A stretch of 64,000 nt of DNA from Prostheceraeus crozeri (Eukaryota; Platyhelminthes; Polycladida; Euryleptidae), in the NCBI GenBank assembly GCA_907163375.1, contig CAJQUW010007894.1, positions 1 through 64,000 of the forward strand. The letters run 5' to 3'. How positions within the stretch are numbered: position 1 is the stretch's first letter; each line of letters begins with the position of its first letter. The position numbers and the translations under genes were made by a program. Of this stretch, positions 43,938 to 54,496 are shown piece after piece. The notes beneath the pieces were generated by a model. It worked only from the letters and a program-made list of their open reading frames with translations, was not told the DNA's origin and made no database searches.

Positions 43938-44504
43938 TTAGAATTTCGCTAGACCAGCTCCGCTACAGCTTTGCTGGTGAAACCGAAGGTTTCTGCTCAC
44001 GCCATTGCTTCTTATTTCTTCAATTGAACGTTCTATGGCTACGCCTGATTTCTTCTTATGTTTACTATCAGACGGAGCTCCGCTCCTCAAGTTTTTCCCC
44101 ACAGCTATGTTAGCAATTTTGTTTTTTGTTTCCTCTGAAAGTTTTTTTAAATTTTTTAGTTCTTCAGAATCATTCCTAAGTTTACGAATAGTTTCTAATT
44201 GTTTTAATTCCTTTTGAGACTTAACAGCATTTGATATTGCACTAGCTGTACTACCTATAGCAGCTGCTCCTTTGGCAGCAGATGTAATCAAATCTTTATT
44301 ATTTTTAATTAAGTTAACGATACTTCCAATACCAGAAAAGATACCAGCCCCTTCTTTTTGAATGGCACCTGCGGTGCCTAGGAACTTTTGTGTTCCGATT
44401 GTTTCTATACTGTCATAATGGTAAACAGATTTCATAGATGGTTCATGAGCAATTTTTTGATTTGAAGCAAAATGTTTAAGATTGTGTTTATAAATTATAG
44501 GCAT
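43938..44504 (-). CDS. Second minor virion protein with hydrophobic helix
   Basis: A 188-residue protein. Residues of about 45-95 (GTAGAIQKEGAGIFSGIGSI, then KGAAAIGSTASAISNAVKSQ) form a small-residue-rich hydrophobic stretch; a coiled-coil segment follows (KELKQLETIRKLRNDSEELK). It sits between the capsid gene and the fibre-like gene. By shape it is a candidate pVI/cement-type minor protein; no family assignment is certain. Its C-terminal quarter is encoded over several GC-hairpin repeats (43966-44086), giving an odd tail (SGAPSDSKHKKKSG). Confidence 0.5.
   Translation of the reverse strand: MPIIYKHNLKHFASNQKIAHEPSMKSVYHYDSIETIGTQKFLGTAGAIQKEGAGIFSGIGSIVNLIKNNKDLITSAAKGAAAIGSTASAISNAVKSQKELKQLETIRKLRNDSEELKNLKKLSEETKNKIANIAVGKNLRSGAPSDSKHKKKSGVAIERSIEEIRSNGVSRNLRFHQQSCSGAGLAKF
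43966..43993. repeat. Double-hairpin repeat
   Basis: CAGCtttGCTG, then gt, then GAAACCgaaGGTTTC, inside the 3' end of the 43938-44504 gene. Confidence 0.85.
44027..44045. repeat. Hairpin repeat pair
   Basis: GAACGTTC followed by tat and GGCtacGCC, matching the pair at 40417-40442. In frame within the 43938-44504 gene. Confidence 0.75.
44074..44086. repeat. Single hairpin repeat
   Basis: GGAGCtccGCTCC, in frame within the 43938-44504 gene. Confidence 0.75.
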
Positions 44505-44578
44505 TTTTTAGGATTAAATTTGACTTTTGGGAAAAAATATTTACGTTAATATTTGCGCTAAGATTTACGTTTATGATA

Positions 44579-44605
44579 AGGTAATAACCTCAGGACCTTT
44601 GGTCC
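44579..44605. repeat. Double-hairpin repeat in an intergenic gap
   Basis: AGGTaataACCT, then ca, then GGACCtttGGTCC, just beyond the stop of the fibre-like gene. Confidence 0.82.
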
Positions 44606-44607
44606 GA

Positions 44608-45405
44608 TCAAGATTTACGTTTGTGAATGGACAACAACTTCGAGATAACTTTATTAATTGCCTGTTGCACTTTATCTATTGCGTCAAGCAGCGTGTGATG
44701 TACTTTCATTTCTTTTCTATTAACTTGCATTTTCTGCTGATTAATCTTCAATGCCGTTTTAAGAGCATTTAACTTAATTTTAAGAACATCTAATTGTCTT
44801 TTAACAGAATCTAACTGTTCTTTATTTTCTTTAGAGTTTTCTTGTAAATTTTTCTTTAATTCATTTTCTAAATTGATTTTAAGAGTTTTCATTTTATCAA
44901 CTTTTTGATTAAGTGAGTTTACTTCATTTATTATTCTATTCATCTTTTTCATTTGTTGAGTAATTTTAGAACTTAATTCATCAACACTTTTTTGTAACTG
45001 CTTTAAATTTTTTTTAATTCTTTCAGGTAGTTTTTCTACTTCATCTTCTAATTGTTCTTTTAACATTTTTATCTGATGTTTATTTTTAATGACTGCAGAT
45101 TTTAAATTTAAAGAAAGTAATATTAAAATTTTTGATTGTTCTGAAATCTTTTTAAAAAGTTTTGCTATATCTGCTTCTAGCGCTCTATCCTTTTTATCAA
45201 GTTTTAATAATTTTTCGTTTAATGATTTGTCATTAAGTTCAAGCAACTTTAATTCGTTCATCAGTGGAACCAAAACATCGTTTGTATATTTTTCTTTTAA
45301 GTCATTGATTTGTGTATCAACATATTGTTTATTTGTCAACTCTGTATTTTGTTGCGGAAGAATAGAAAGATGCAATGGACCAGATAAAACGTCTCCAGTT
45401 TTCAT
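44608..45405 (-). CDS. Fibre-like coiled-coil protein
   Basis: A 265-residue protein. The first 30 residues read MKTGDVLSGPLHLSILPQQN and then TELTNKQYVDTQI, which closely resembles the shaft motif of phage tail fibres, where a Gly-Asp/Met-x-Gly-x-Leu strand is followed by x-x-K-Y-V-D. The rest is nearly continuous coiled coil (KLLKLDKKDRALEADIAKLF, and similar to the end) with a basic C-terminus. A trimeric virion spike or fibre is the natural guess; no receptor-binding knob is seen. It lies next to capsid genes on the same strand. It looks whole. Confidence 0.55.
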   Translation of the reverse strand: MKTGDVLSGPLHLSILPQQNTELTNKQYVDTQINDLKEKYTNDVLVPLMNELKLLELNDKSLNEKLLKLDKKDRALEADIAKLFKKISEQSKILILLSLNLKSAVIKNKHQIKMLKEQLEDEVEKLPERIKKNLKQLQKSVDELSSKITQQMKKMNRIINEVNSLNQKVDKMKTLKINLENELKKNLQENSKENKEQLDSVKRQLDVLKIKLNALKTALKINQQKMQVNRKEMKVHHTLLDAIDKVQQAINKVISKLLSIHKRKS

Positions 45406-45556
45406 GATATAATTTTCTATCTCTATTTCTTATTCATGATTATTCGGGATATATGCACCTCCACCAACATTTGGTAACATCATTTTTTAACCATAAAAAA
45501 TAAATTTTTTCTAATAAAAATAAAAAAATAAAATTTTTTCTAATAAAAATAAAAAA

Positions 45557-46477
45557 ATGGAAAATCTAAATTTAAAAAAATTATATTCTCCCGCTTCATT
45601 CTGTTCTTCTTATTCGACGAGATCAACGGGATTTGAAAATAAATGTTTTGATAATAATAATAATGATAATCCATGTATAGATGTAAATATTTTATTTGAA
45701 TTACAAGCAGAAATATTTAGAGAACAAACAAAAGGTTTACCTTCTATAGAAACTAATTATTGTTTATTTCCCGGTGATCCATTTATAAAATTTATGGATA
45801 TAGTAAGTAAATATAATGATGTTGCGTATGTAGAATTGAATAAAGAAAATATGGTAATCATTGGTCATAATAATGTGTATGGATTTATCAGAGCAGTTTT
45901 ACCGATTAGTAATACTGATTGGATAGAAAATAAAATTGTTAATTATATCAATATTAAAGAATTAGTTAAAAAATTAAAATCGTTTTCCAAGGAAAAAATT
46001 AGATTATTTGTTGATGAACAAAACCAATATAATATTCATATAGAGAGTAAAAAACATAACGAAGAATTATTATGTCAAGTTTATTACAGAGATACAATTT
46101 ATAAACAAGAAACATTAGAAATGCCCCAAAGATATGATGATGATACTTATATAGGATTATATTCAAATTTAAATATGAATTTGTTAAAATCTTATATAAA
46201 TGGTTTAGCTCAACAAGAGAAACTTTATATGTGGACAACACCTTATACTATTAACAATGACCATAATCATAATCATAATAAACGAACGGAAGGTTCTAGG
46301 GCTTTGCCCGATCTTAAAGAATCTTATAATAATAAACGAACCGAAGGTTCTAGGGCTTTGCCCGATCTTAAAGAATCTTATAATAATAATAATGATAATA
46401 ATATAGATGATGATAACATAGACGATGATTCTGAAACATCTGAAAAAGGTGTGAATGGTAATAATGAATTTGAATAA
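45557..46477 (+). CDS. Hypothetical protein with in-frame duplicated hairpin repeat; clamp-like shape possible
   Basis: A 306-residue protein, start after an A-rich leader (aaaaATGGAAAATC). The centre is well-folded-looking alpha/beta: DPFIKFMDIVSKYNDVAYVE, LNKENMVIIGHNNVYGFIRA, INIKELVKKLKSFSKEKIRL. The layout of a helix, then a strand with an asparagine turn, then a hydrophobic strand is reminiscent of sliding-clamp domains, but I would not assign it. Near the C-terminus the peptide KRTEGSRALPDLKESYNN occurs twice in tandem, encoded by duplicated GC hairpin units, followed by an acidic Asn/Asp-rich tail. It precedes the polymerase on the same strand. Confidence 0.4.
   Translation: MENLNLKKLYSPASFCSSYSTRSTGFENKCFDNNNNDNPCIDVNILFELQAEIFREQTKGLPSIETNYCLFPGDPFIKFMDIVSKYNDVAYVELNKENMVIIGHNNVYGFIRAVLPISNTDWIENKIVNYINIKELVKKLKSFSKEKIRLFVDEQNQYNIHIESKKHNEELLCQVYYRDTIYKQETLEMPQRYDDDTYIGLYSNLNMNLLKSYINGLAQQEKLYMWTTPYTINNDHNHNHNKRTEGSRALPDLKESYNNKRTEGSRALPDLKESYNNNNDNNIDDDNIDDDSETSEKGVNGNNEFE
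46284..46309. repeat. Double-hairpin repeat, tandem copy 1
   Basis: An imperfect GAAC...GTTC palindrome, then tagg and GGGCtttGCCC. It encodes the first RTEGSRALPD. Confidence 0.85.
46338..46363. repeat. Double-hairpin repeat, tandem copy 2
   Basis: GAACCgaaGGTTC, then ta, then GGGCtttGCCC. It is 54 nt from copy 1, so the duplication kept the frame (18 codons). Confidence 0.88.
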
Positions 46478-46483
46478 TAATGA

Positions 46484-47140
46484 ATGGTAAATAATATTAG
46501 TAATTATAAAAATTTAAGTGAAGAAAAATTTATATCACAACATGATATTAATACTACATATAATCAAAGTTTATCTAAATTTCATTTTCTTACAATTGAA
46601 AATAATAATGATGGAATAGTTGAAGATACTGTTCGTCAACTATGTGTCGGGTCTACAAAATTTAAATAAGGATTTACATCTAATCAATTTAAAATTTTAT
46701 CATCTTTAATAAAAACTAAAAATGAATCAGATTATGGTGGTGTTATTAAATTTTCCAAAAGAGATCAAAGACCAATATTTTTCTCTATTATATTATTATC
46801 AGATAAAAGATGTAATTTAGAGTTAGATATTCCAATAAGAGAATGGTATCCTATCAGGGAATGGCATCCTATACCAAAAAGTGTAATTTATGATGTTGAA
46901 GAAACAATTTATGATGATGATGAAGAATCAATTGATGATGATGATGAAGAATCAATAGTTAGTGAAAATAAATTTAAATTATCTTTTGATAAAACGTTAT
47001 ATGATAAAACTTAATATGATAAAACGTTATATGATAAAACTTAATATGATAAAACTCAATATTATAAAACATTATATGATAAAGAAAATAAAATAACTAA
47101 AGAACGTGAAATATATAATGATATATATTAACTCTCAAGT
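46484..47140 (+). pseudogene. Degenerate coding-like region before the polymerase
   Basis: AT-rich sequence with coding-like stretches, for example NNISNYKNLSEEKFISQHD and later SDYGGVIKFSKRDQRPIFFS, plus short tandem repeats: GAATGGTATCCTAT-like at about 46840-46870, acidic GATGATGATGAAG runs at about 46910-46960, and TATGATAAAAC units at about 46990-47080. Unknown gene of Polinton 2, broken. No domain recognised. Confidence 0.35.
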
Positions 47141-47562
47141 CCTTGATATTAGAATGTTTATATCTAAAATTAAAAAACAATTTTTTTCTTAAAAAATAAA
47201 AAAATGGAAAATACCAAGTTTTATTGTAACTTATGTAAAAAAAAGTTGCAAACAAAGAGAAGTTATCAATCTCATTTAAATAATAAATTGCATTTACAAA
47301 ATGTAGATCGAGTTGATGAAGGAAATATATTAAAGTTAAATAATTATATAAACTATCTAGAAACATTACCTACTGATATAAAAGTTAAAAAAATGTTTGA
47401 TGATTATTCACATTCGGAATATAAAAAAGTTTTTAATAGTGAAGATGAGTCCATACCCGATGAAAGATATTTATTTAATGATACAGATGAATTTAACGAA
47501 ATAGATGAATTTGATGAAGCGGTAACAGATATAAAATATTTATTTAATGAATCGGTACACGG

Positions 47563-47593
47563 GACATCGGAGATGTCTTCCAGGGCTTCGTCC
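47563..47593. repeat. Double-hairpin repeat inside the polymerase N-terminal part
   Basis: GACATCggaGATGTC, then ttcca, then GGGCttcGTCC (second stem imperfect). It encodes GTSEMSSRASSV. Confidence 0.85.
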
Positions 47594-49128
47594 GTTGAAC
47601 ATAATGAAACCGATGAAACTTTTTCTGATATTCTAACCAACTTTTATAATATATTTAAGAAATCTTTCAAATGTTATATGAATGTAGAAGTACTTTATAC
47701 AAAAAATGGACCTGATGGAATTCCTGAAGAAATAATACAAGGACATTTTACGAATTCACAAGAAATTCATAATTTAAATGATATACAACCCATATTTGAA
47801 TCGATGATACTTAAATTAGAAAATTGTATAATTGAAGCCCAGTTACGTGAATCTGGTTGGAGATTTGTTAAAATACTATCTAAGAAAATAGTAATTGATA
47901 AATATAAAAATAATACTGGTGGTAGTTATGTTCCTTTACCTTTCGGTTCACCACAAATAATTAACATAAAAAATGAAGATGATTATTGTTTTCTGTGGAG
48001 TATTATAGCACATTTACATTCTGCAGAATATCACAAAGAAAGACTAAGTCATTATAATAAAGAAGAATACATAAAGGAATTTGATCTTTCGGATGGTTTA
48101 CATGAATTTCCATATGATTATAATAGGTTGAAAAAGTTTCATAAAAAGAATAAAAATTTAATAGAAGTAAATGTTTTTGAATTAAATGTGAATTATGTTT
48201 CTATTGGTAAAATTACTCCACTTTACTCAGATTCAAAAAAATTTTATTTGAATAATAAAAATTTATGTCAATCAGAAATAGTATATAATGATAGAGGAAA
48301 TTACATGCATCATAATATTTTTTACCAAGGAAATATAGTATGTACTGAAAAATTTCAAATTGTTAAAACACTATTACCAATGATGATTAATCATAATAAT
48401 TATAAAGGACGTAATTATAATTATGATTATGATCCCGATTATTTATCTTTATCTTTAGAATATCATCAAAAATTACAAAATTTAAATAAAATTTTACAAA
48501 ATTGCAAAACAGATTATCAACAACAAACAAAAATATTAGTACAAGAATATGGCCATAAATATCAAAATAAGATAGAAACGATTCAAAAAATAAATGAAGA
48601 AAATAATGAAGACAATAAAGAATTAAATATTGAAGAAAATAAAGAATTAAATGAATGTTTAAAAAAATGTCAATAACAATATAAAGAACAATATAATAAT
48701 GAATATGAACAACAGCTGAAAATATTCAATCAAAATTATCAACAGACTGAAAAAGATTTACAAAGACAAATTGATGAAACACATGAAATATATAAAGATA
48801 AATTTGAAAAATTAAAACAAACAAAGCAACCAGCACAAGCGAATATTTTATATTATCAGGGTCATTTTATATTGTGTAAAGATGTTTCTATATTTACAAA
48901 AACTTCAGATAATACAAATTTTCCTTGTCTTCAATGTATGACAAGTTTTAGAACTAAAGAAGAAATGAATAGACATTTGGAGAATTGTCAACAAAATGAA
49001 GCAGTTGAAAATACTTTTCCTAAAGATGATTATTTAGAATACAATAAATGGTATTTCAAAAATAAAGTACCCTTTACTATTTATTGTGATTTTGAAGCAT
49101 ATAATGTTAACATGACACAAAATCACGG

Positions 49129-49159
49129 GACATCGGAGATGTCTTCCAGGGCTTCGCCC
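49129..49159. repeat. Double-hairpin repeat inside the polymerase exonuclease part
   Basis: GACATCggaGATGTC, then ttcca, then GGGCttcGCCC. It encodes GTSEMSSRASPD a few residues after the CDFEA motif. Nearly the same sequence as 47563-47593. Confidence 0.88.
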
Positions 49160-49496
49160 GATTCTGATAATTATAAATATGAAAAAAGTGCATCTGAAGA
49201 AAGTAAAGAAAAATATTTATTTGAACAAAAACCATTATGTTGGGGAATGTACATTCGCTCAAATTATCCTGAAATATTTAAATCAGAATATTATCAATAC
49301 TATGGTGAAGATAGTTCAGAAATGTTTACAAAGAAAGTAGAAGAATTACAATGTCGTTTTTCACAATTGCTTGAAACAAATATACCAATGATGCCATTAA
49401 CGGATGAAGAAAAAATTAATTTTGTTAATGAAACAAATTGTTATGATTGTGGAAAAGAATTTACAAAAAATTATAAAAATGGCAGAGGTAGATATC

Positions 49497-49527
49497 TTGA
49501 CAAGCGAAGCGACGGCTCTGCCGTCAA
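49497..49527. repeat. Hairpin repeat before the HDH module of the polymerase
   Basis: TTGAC...GTCAA enclosing GACGGCtctGCCGTC. It encodes RSDGSAVK immediately before VKDHDH, where the Polinton 1 polymerase has no such insert. Confidence 0.85.
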
Positions 49528-50251
49528 AGTAAAAGATCATGATCATCTAAATGGATTATATATAGGTGCAGCACATAATTCTTGTAATCTTAATGCTAAT
49601 AAATTTAAATATAACTTTGTTCCTTTATATTTCTACAATGGTTCTAAATATGATTTCCATCTAGTAATGAAAGATTTATTTTCATCTGAAAAATTACAAC
49701 AACAACAAATAAATGTACTATGTAAAACAGAAGAAGAATATTTTTCAATGCAATTAGGTTGTATTAGAATTTTAGATGCATTTAGATTTTTTACTCCTTA
49801 TTCATTAGATGTTATGGGAAAAACTTTGAAACCTGAACAATGTAAAATATTAAATAAATATAATTTAAAACCTTTAAAAGGCATATTTCCGTATGAGTAC
49901 ATAACTGGAGATAAAACCTGTGGTTCACAGTCGAAGACTGATTTTAATTCTGTGAATAAAATTATGGAAGAAAAACAACCTCCTCCAATAAATAAATTTA
50001 CATCAACATTAAAACAATCACAATTATCTGAAGAAGACTATGCAGAAGCTGAAAAAAATTGGAGAGATTTAAATTGTAAAACAATGTATGATTATACAAT
50101 GAAATATCTTCAGATAGATGTATTAATCCTTGCTGATCTTTTTGAAAACTTTCGTGATATGTGTTTAGAATATTACGGAATAGATCCATGTTATTGTTAT
50201 TCTACACCAGGTTTAACATGGTTAGCAGGATTAAAACATACTGGTGTTCAA

Positions 50252-50275
50252 GCCGATGGCTCTAGGACAAAGTCC
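50252..50275. repeat. Double-hairpin repeat inside the polymerase palm-side region
   Basis: GCCgatGGC, then tcta, then GGACaaaGTCC. It encodes ADGSRTKSV. Confidence 0.83.
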
Positions 50276-51902
50276 GTTAAACTTAAACATTATAAAGAAA
50301 ATACATATGATAAATTATTATTTTTTGAATCTGGGATTAGAGGTGGTGTTTCATCAGTTTTAGGTAATAGATATGTTAAATGTTATAATAAGAAAGTAAA
50401 TCCACAAGAATATGGAATAATGAAACCTTTATCTCCAGAAGAAAAAGAAAAAATATTAATAAATTTTTCGAACGAAACGAGAAGGAGTAGAACGTGAAAA
50501 TGCAATTGATGAATTCATGAGAGAAAACTATTTGTTATATTATGATTTTAATAGCTTACATTCTTCTTGCATGATACAAGAATTACCAACAGGTGAGATG
50601 GAATGGTGTAATATTCTTGATTATCAAAAAACATATGATGGAAATTATAATCATGGTTATATATATGAAGTTGATTTAGTATATCCTGATGAAATAAAAG
50701 ATAAAACAAAATTCCCAATATAGAAGATTTTTCAGATTATCAAAAATCTATAATTCCTAAGAAATACAGACCAACAAAAAAACTTATGTTAACACAAAGT
50801 AATAAAGGAAAGTATGTTGTTGAAGGAAGAATGCTAGATTGGTATTTAGATCATGGAATGATCCTTTTAAAAATTCACGGGAAACTAGTGTATAGAAAAT
50901 CTAGGTGGTTAAAAGATTATATAGAGTTCAATATTGAAAAACGTAAAATAGCTAAAAGAAATAAAGATGATTTTGGAAACGTGTTCTTCAAATTAATGAA
51001 TAATGCATTTTATGGTAAGACTTTAGAAAATGTGCGTAATAGACAAAATATTGAAATAGTTTGTGATAAAGATAGGTTTCAAAATTTAACAAGGAAACCT
51101 ACATATAAAAGAACTTCTAGATTCAGTGATGAACTATGTGCTGTACATTTACGTCGAATTAGCGTAAAACATGATAAGTTTAATTTTATTGGATTCACTA
51201 TATTAGAATTAGCTAAACTATTTATGTATAAATTTATATATGATTATTTAGCACCTGCTTATGGCAAAAACTATAAATTACGCTTTACAGATACCGATTC
51301 TGTTTTCTTAGAATTAACAATACCGTATAATTCTTCACTTGATGAAGAAATTAATAAAATAAAAGATATCATCCATCCTTCTGATTTATGTAAAGTAAAA
51401 GATGAATTAGAAGGAAATGAAGATTTCATAACAGAAGCTATATTTTTAAAATCTAAATGTTATTGTTATAACACAACTAATAATATTAAAACACATAAAA
51501 CATTAAAAGGAATTTCAAAGGCATCAGTGTCTAATCAAATAACATTTCAAGATTATAAAAATGTATTATTTAATAATGAAATAAAAACAGCATGTAATTA
51601 TAGACTTAATTCAAAAAAACATAAAATGTTTTTAAAAGAAGAACATAAATTAGCATTAGATCCATTCGATGATAAAAGAAAAATTTTACCTGATGGAATA
51701 ACTACTTCACCTTTTTAATTTTCTAATTTCTAAGATAGTCAAATTTGATATATACATAAAATAAAAAAATATTATAACACTATATTTGTATATTTTTTTA
51801 TCACTCGGTAAACAAATGTTCTATGACTCTATCATGAATTTTTTTATCAATATTAATTGTAATGAAGCCATAATCTTTTGACCAGGCATTGTTACACGAT
51901 TG

Positions 51903-52555
51903 TTAAAGTTCATCTTTATTTCTTACACATAAATCTCTTAACAAATCACTTAAGTTTCTTGCATTTATTTCAAATAGTATAAATATATTTGCATTCTTTC
52001 TAATAACACTTCCGTCTAATGAATACATACTTTGTGTTAAATAAAATACACTACAGTTATTATGTCTACCTCTTGTGAAATAATTTCTCTGAACTGACTG
52101 ATTTCTATCATTAACACAATCATCAAAAATTACACAATGTTTCATTGTTTTATCTAGTTTACTAGGATCTTGCATATTACCACTATCATCTATCAATTGT
52201 ATCTTTATATGCTTATTTTTATTGGATTCAACTAACTGATTATTTTTTGCTGCTTCTTCACACCATGAACTTATTTCCTCTTCATCTTCAGATTTTTCAT
52301 ATTCTTTGAATAATGAAGCAATTGCTGTTTTTTAAGATTATTTTCAAATCCATATTTTAAAAATTGATAGACGGGTTGTTCTGCTGTTGTTGTATAAATT
52401 ATAAGATTGTTATAATCCAAAAAATTTGGAGTCGTTAAAATTTAAATAATATATATGTTTTTCAACAACCTGATCTTCCGCAAATAACTGACAAAACTTT
52501 ATTAGATAAATTTGGATGATGATTAAATTTAAGTTTTTTTTAATTTAATGGTAGT
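51903..52555 (-). pseudogene. ATP: FtsK/HerA-type packaging ATPase of Polinton 2 (broken)
   Basis: The better-preserved part (51903-52196) has the Walker B block KHCVIFDDCVNDRNQSVQRN and the following conserved strand TRGRHNNCSVFYLTQSMYSL, then SVIRKNANIFILFEINARN, matching A32-type packaging ATPases of Polintons. The remainder toward 52555 is degraded but ATPase-like. It would pump DNA into the capsid. It runs opposite to the polymerase and converges with it. Confidence 0.75.
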
Positions 52556-52646
52556 ACTTCACTCATTTTTTAATAAAAAAATTTAATTTAATTTAATTTT
52601 TATTTTTAAAGAAGAAGAAGAAAATTAAACTTCTCTAGCTTTGCGT

Positions 52647-52793
52647 GGGAGTTTATACCTCCCGAACGGGAGTTTATACCTCTCGAACGGGAGTTTATAC
52701 CTCTCGAACGGGAGTTTATACCTCTCGAACGGGAGTTTATACCTCTCGAACGGGAGTTTATACCTCTCGAACGGGAGTTTATACCTCCCGAAC
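52647..52793. repeat. Seven-copy 21-bp array made of a palindromic unit
   Basis: Exactly seven units of GGGAGTTTATACCTCTCGAAC-type sequence. Adjacent units create CTCCCGaaCGGGAG hairpins. The array begins at the very end of the penton-like gene and covers its 3' side. The Gly-Val-Tyr-Thr-Ser-Arg-Thr repeat frames on the plus strand look like by-products. Confidence 0.93.
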
Positions 52794-53396
52794 CAAAAGA
52801 TCTATCATAATCTCTTCACCTCCAAAATTTATTTCTTGTCCTTTTTCATCAGTGATTCTAATGTTAATGTTGTTAATAGTTTTTCTTGTAATAGGGAAAT
52901 ATATTAATGTTTGTGGAATTACATTTAATCTATAACCAATGGGTACAGTAAAAGCTGGAAAACTGAATATTAAATTTGACAATTTACCATTTATATATCC
53001 TCCTTCAATAATGTCACAATGTAAAACAATTGAATTTATTTCAGTTATTTTTGGAATCTTCTCACCTAAATGATAACCTTGACTATAGGTTTGTTTATTA
53101 AATCCTAATAGCTTTGACAATGATCTATCATGATTAAAATCAACTTGATGATTTTCGTCTAAAGTAAGAGAAAATTTATTGACTGCCGGTTCAACTGCAA
53201 AATGTAATTGTTTCTTATCTTTAAATGGTATACCTAAATGTCTCTTAATTTCATTTGATATTGATTCAACTTCGTAAGAACCAGGAAGAAAAGTTAGTAC
53301 TTTCCACGTTTTGCCTTTATCAGTAGAATATCTAAATTGATCATTCACATCTTTTATAACATTTTGAATAGTGTTAAATGTAGAGAAACTAGTCAA
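52779..53396 (-). pseudogene. Polinton capsid-associated protein (penton-like family)
   Basis: A 205-residue segment with the family pattern: QFRYSTDKGKTWKVLTFLPG, YEVESISNEIKRHLGIPF, then SLSKLLGFNKQTYSQGYHLG, EINSIVLHCDIIEGGYINGK, YRLNVIPQTLIYFPITRKTI, and INIRITDEKGQEINFGGEEI followed by the last strand. This is the C-terminal two thirds of the family whose N-terminal signature is at 166-873; a short related frame lies just upstream at 53403-53566. Probably a jelly-roll minor capsid or penton protein; the role is inferred. A 21-bp array abuts its end. Confidence 0.6.
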
Positions 53397-53402
53397 TGCA
53401 AT

Positions 53403-53566
53403 TTAATAATTTTTATTTTGCTCCAAATGTAGAATGGGTTCTAAATTACAAGTGTGTGATGAAGTAGTTATAATTTTTAACGTCGTACTAAATTTTGATG
53501 AACCCAAAATCTCTGTCAAATTTTCTAAATGATTATTAATTTTGTCTAAATCTGCTGAACACATTT
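53403..53566 (-). pseudogene. Short open frame upstream of the penton-like segment
   Basis: About 53 residues (MCSADLDKINNHLENLTEIL start, ending LEPILHLEQNKNY), after an A-rich leader like the other gene starts of Polinton 2. No independent domain. Confidence 0.4.
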
Positions 53567-53666
53567 TTTAGTTAAAATTTTGAATAAATATTATAGATAA
53601 AAATCGTAGATAAAAATCATAGATAAAAATCATAAATAAATATTAGAAACAACATATTTCAGCTAC

Positions 53667-53687
53667 GGGCCCTAGAACCATCGGTTC
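53667..53687. repeat. Hairpin repeat at the end of the 53672-54496 gene
   Basis: GGGCCC, then ta, then GAACCatcGGTTC: the two-stem layout of the others in reverse order. Confidence 0.78.
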
Positions 53688-54496
53688 GTTATACTTTTAT
53701 AATCCTCTTCATTTAGAATCTTCTTTTCTAACAGTCTTTTCAATATAGCATGAATTTCATTGAAACTAGAATTATGTCCTTCTTTTATTGCAGATATTAA
53801 AATATTTAATCTATTTAGTAATTCTTGTGGATCATCTGGTAAGAATACAGTTTTTTCTGTTTTCTGTTTTTCAGATAAACCTTTTCCTACTTTAACTCCC
53901 GATGATAATAAATTTTCTAATTGTTTATAACGTCTAAGAGATTTTACTGCACCAACGCTATCTAACATAGCTTTATATTTTATGAGATCTTCTACAACAT
54001 AATTATTTAAATCTGCTCCTCTTAAAAGATTAACAAAATTTCTATCTAAATTAAAAGGAGATTTATCTGGTGAAAAAATTAAACCTCGAAAAGGTTGTGG
54101 AAATATTTCTTTTTGTCCGAGATAAAATCTAGGTTTTGTTTTTCCATCTATAAATGAAATAGAATGTTCAAATTGCATAGATTTTGGTAATTTCTTATTA
54201 ATGTTTGATTCTAGTAATCCATAGTCATCTAACATAGTTTTGTGCACTGGATCTGTTATATCAATTTGTTTATCATTATTTGTACTTTCTTTTTCAAGAG
54301 TTTTAAATGGTTTCATAGTTTTTTCAAAATCAGTTTTTACTTGCTCGGTTTGCTGCATTTTGTCAAACATATCAGATTGAATACCAGCTTTTATCACTCT
54401 ATGTTGAAGATGATTTTCTTTCATAATATTTCTTTGTTTTGTTAACTCTTCTAATTGTTTTATTCTTTTAAAATTATCAGCTCTAATTTTATCCAT
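53672..54496 (-). CDS. Conserved Polinton hypothetical protein, about 274 residues
   Basis: The start is set at MDKIRADNFKRIKQLEELTK, which follows the usual A-rich leader (cattttta on the plus strand); an upstream Met would add 22 hydrophobic residues. The N-terminal half is a long charged coiled coil. The second half carries GKTKPRFYLGQKEIFPQPFR, LIFSPDKSPFNLDRNFVNLL, and helices to EEDYKSITNRWF. This looks like the widespread unknown Polinton protein with a Phe-Tyr-Leu-Gly block. Function unknown. It looks whole. Confidence 0.5.
   Translation of the reverse strand: MDKIRADNFKRIKQLEELTKQRNIMKENHLQHRVIKAGIQSDMFDKMQQTEQVKTDFEKTMKPFKTLEKESTNNDKQIDITDPVHKTMLDDYGLLESNINKKLPKSMQFEHSISFIDGKTKPRFYLGQKEIFPQPFRGLIFSPDKSPFNLDRNFVNLLRGADLNNYVVEDLIKYKAMLDSVGAVKSLRRYKQLENLLSSGVKVGKGLSEKQKTEKTVFLPDDPQELLNRLNILISAIKEGHNSSFNEIHAILKRLLEKKILNEEDYKSITNRWF

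Larger units (their letters stand above)
47204..51718 (+). pseudogene. pPolB: Protein-primed family B DNA polymerase of Polinton 2 (broken)
   Basis: Parts appear in normal order on the plus strand. A C2H2-like finger opens it (FYCNLCKKKLQTKRSYQSHL). Then come the Polinton N-terminal region (SGWRFVKILSKKIVIDKY, LPFGSPQIINIKNEDDYCFL), a second finger (FPCLQCMTSFRTKEEMNRHL), exonuclease motif I (IYCDFEAYN near 49090), a Cys-pair module with VKDHDHLNGLYIGAAHNSCN, and YLQIDVLILADLFENF. Polymerase motif A is LYYDFNSLHSSCM near 50540, motif B KLMNNAFYGKTLENVRNRQN near 51000, and motif C FTDTDSVFLEL near 51290. It copies the element with protein priming. Three GC-hairpin repeats lie within it. The region has about three breaks. 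Confidence 0.87.

Noticed and set aside
45557-46240. Sliding clamp (PCNA-like) assignment
   Set aside because: Only a loose strand-helix resemblance; kept as unknown in the feature list.
52641-52935. Open frames with Gly-Val-Tyr-Thr-Ser-Arg-Thr repeats as a secreted repeat protein
   Set aside because: A by-product of the 21-bp array; the real gene beside it is on the minus strand.
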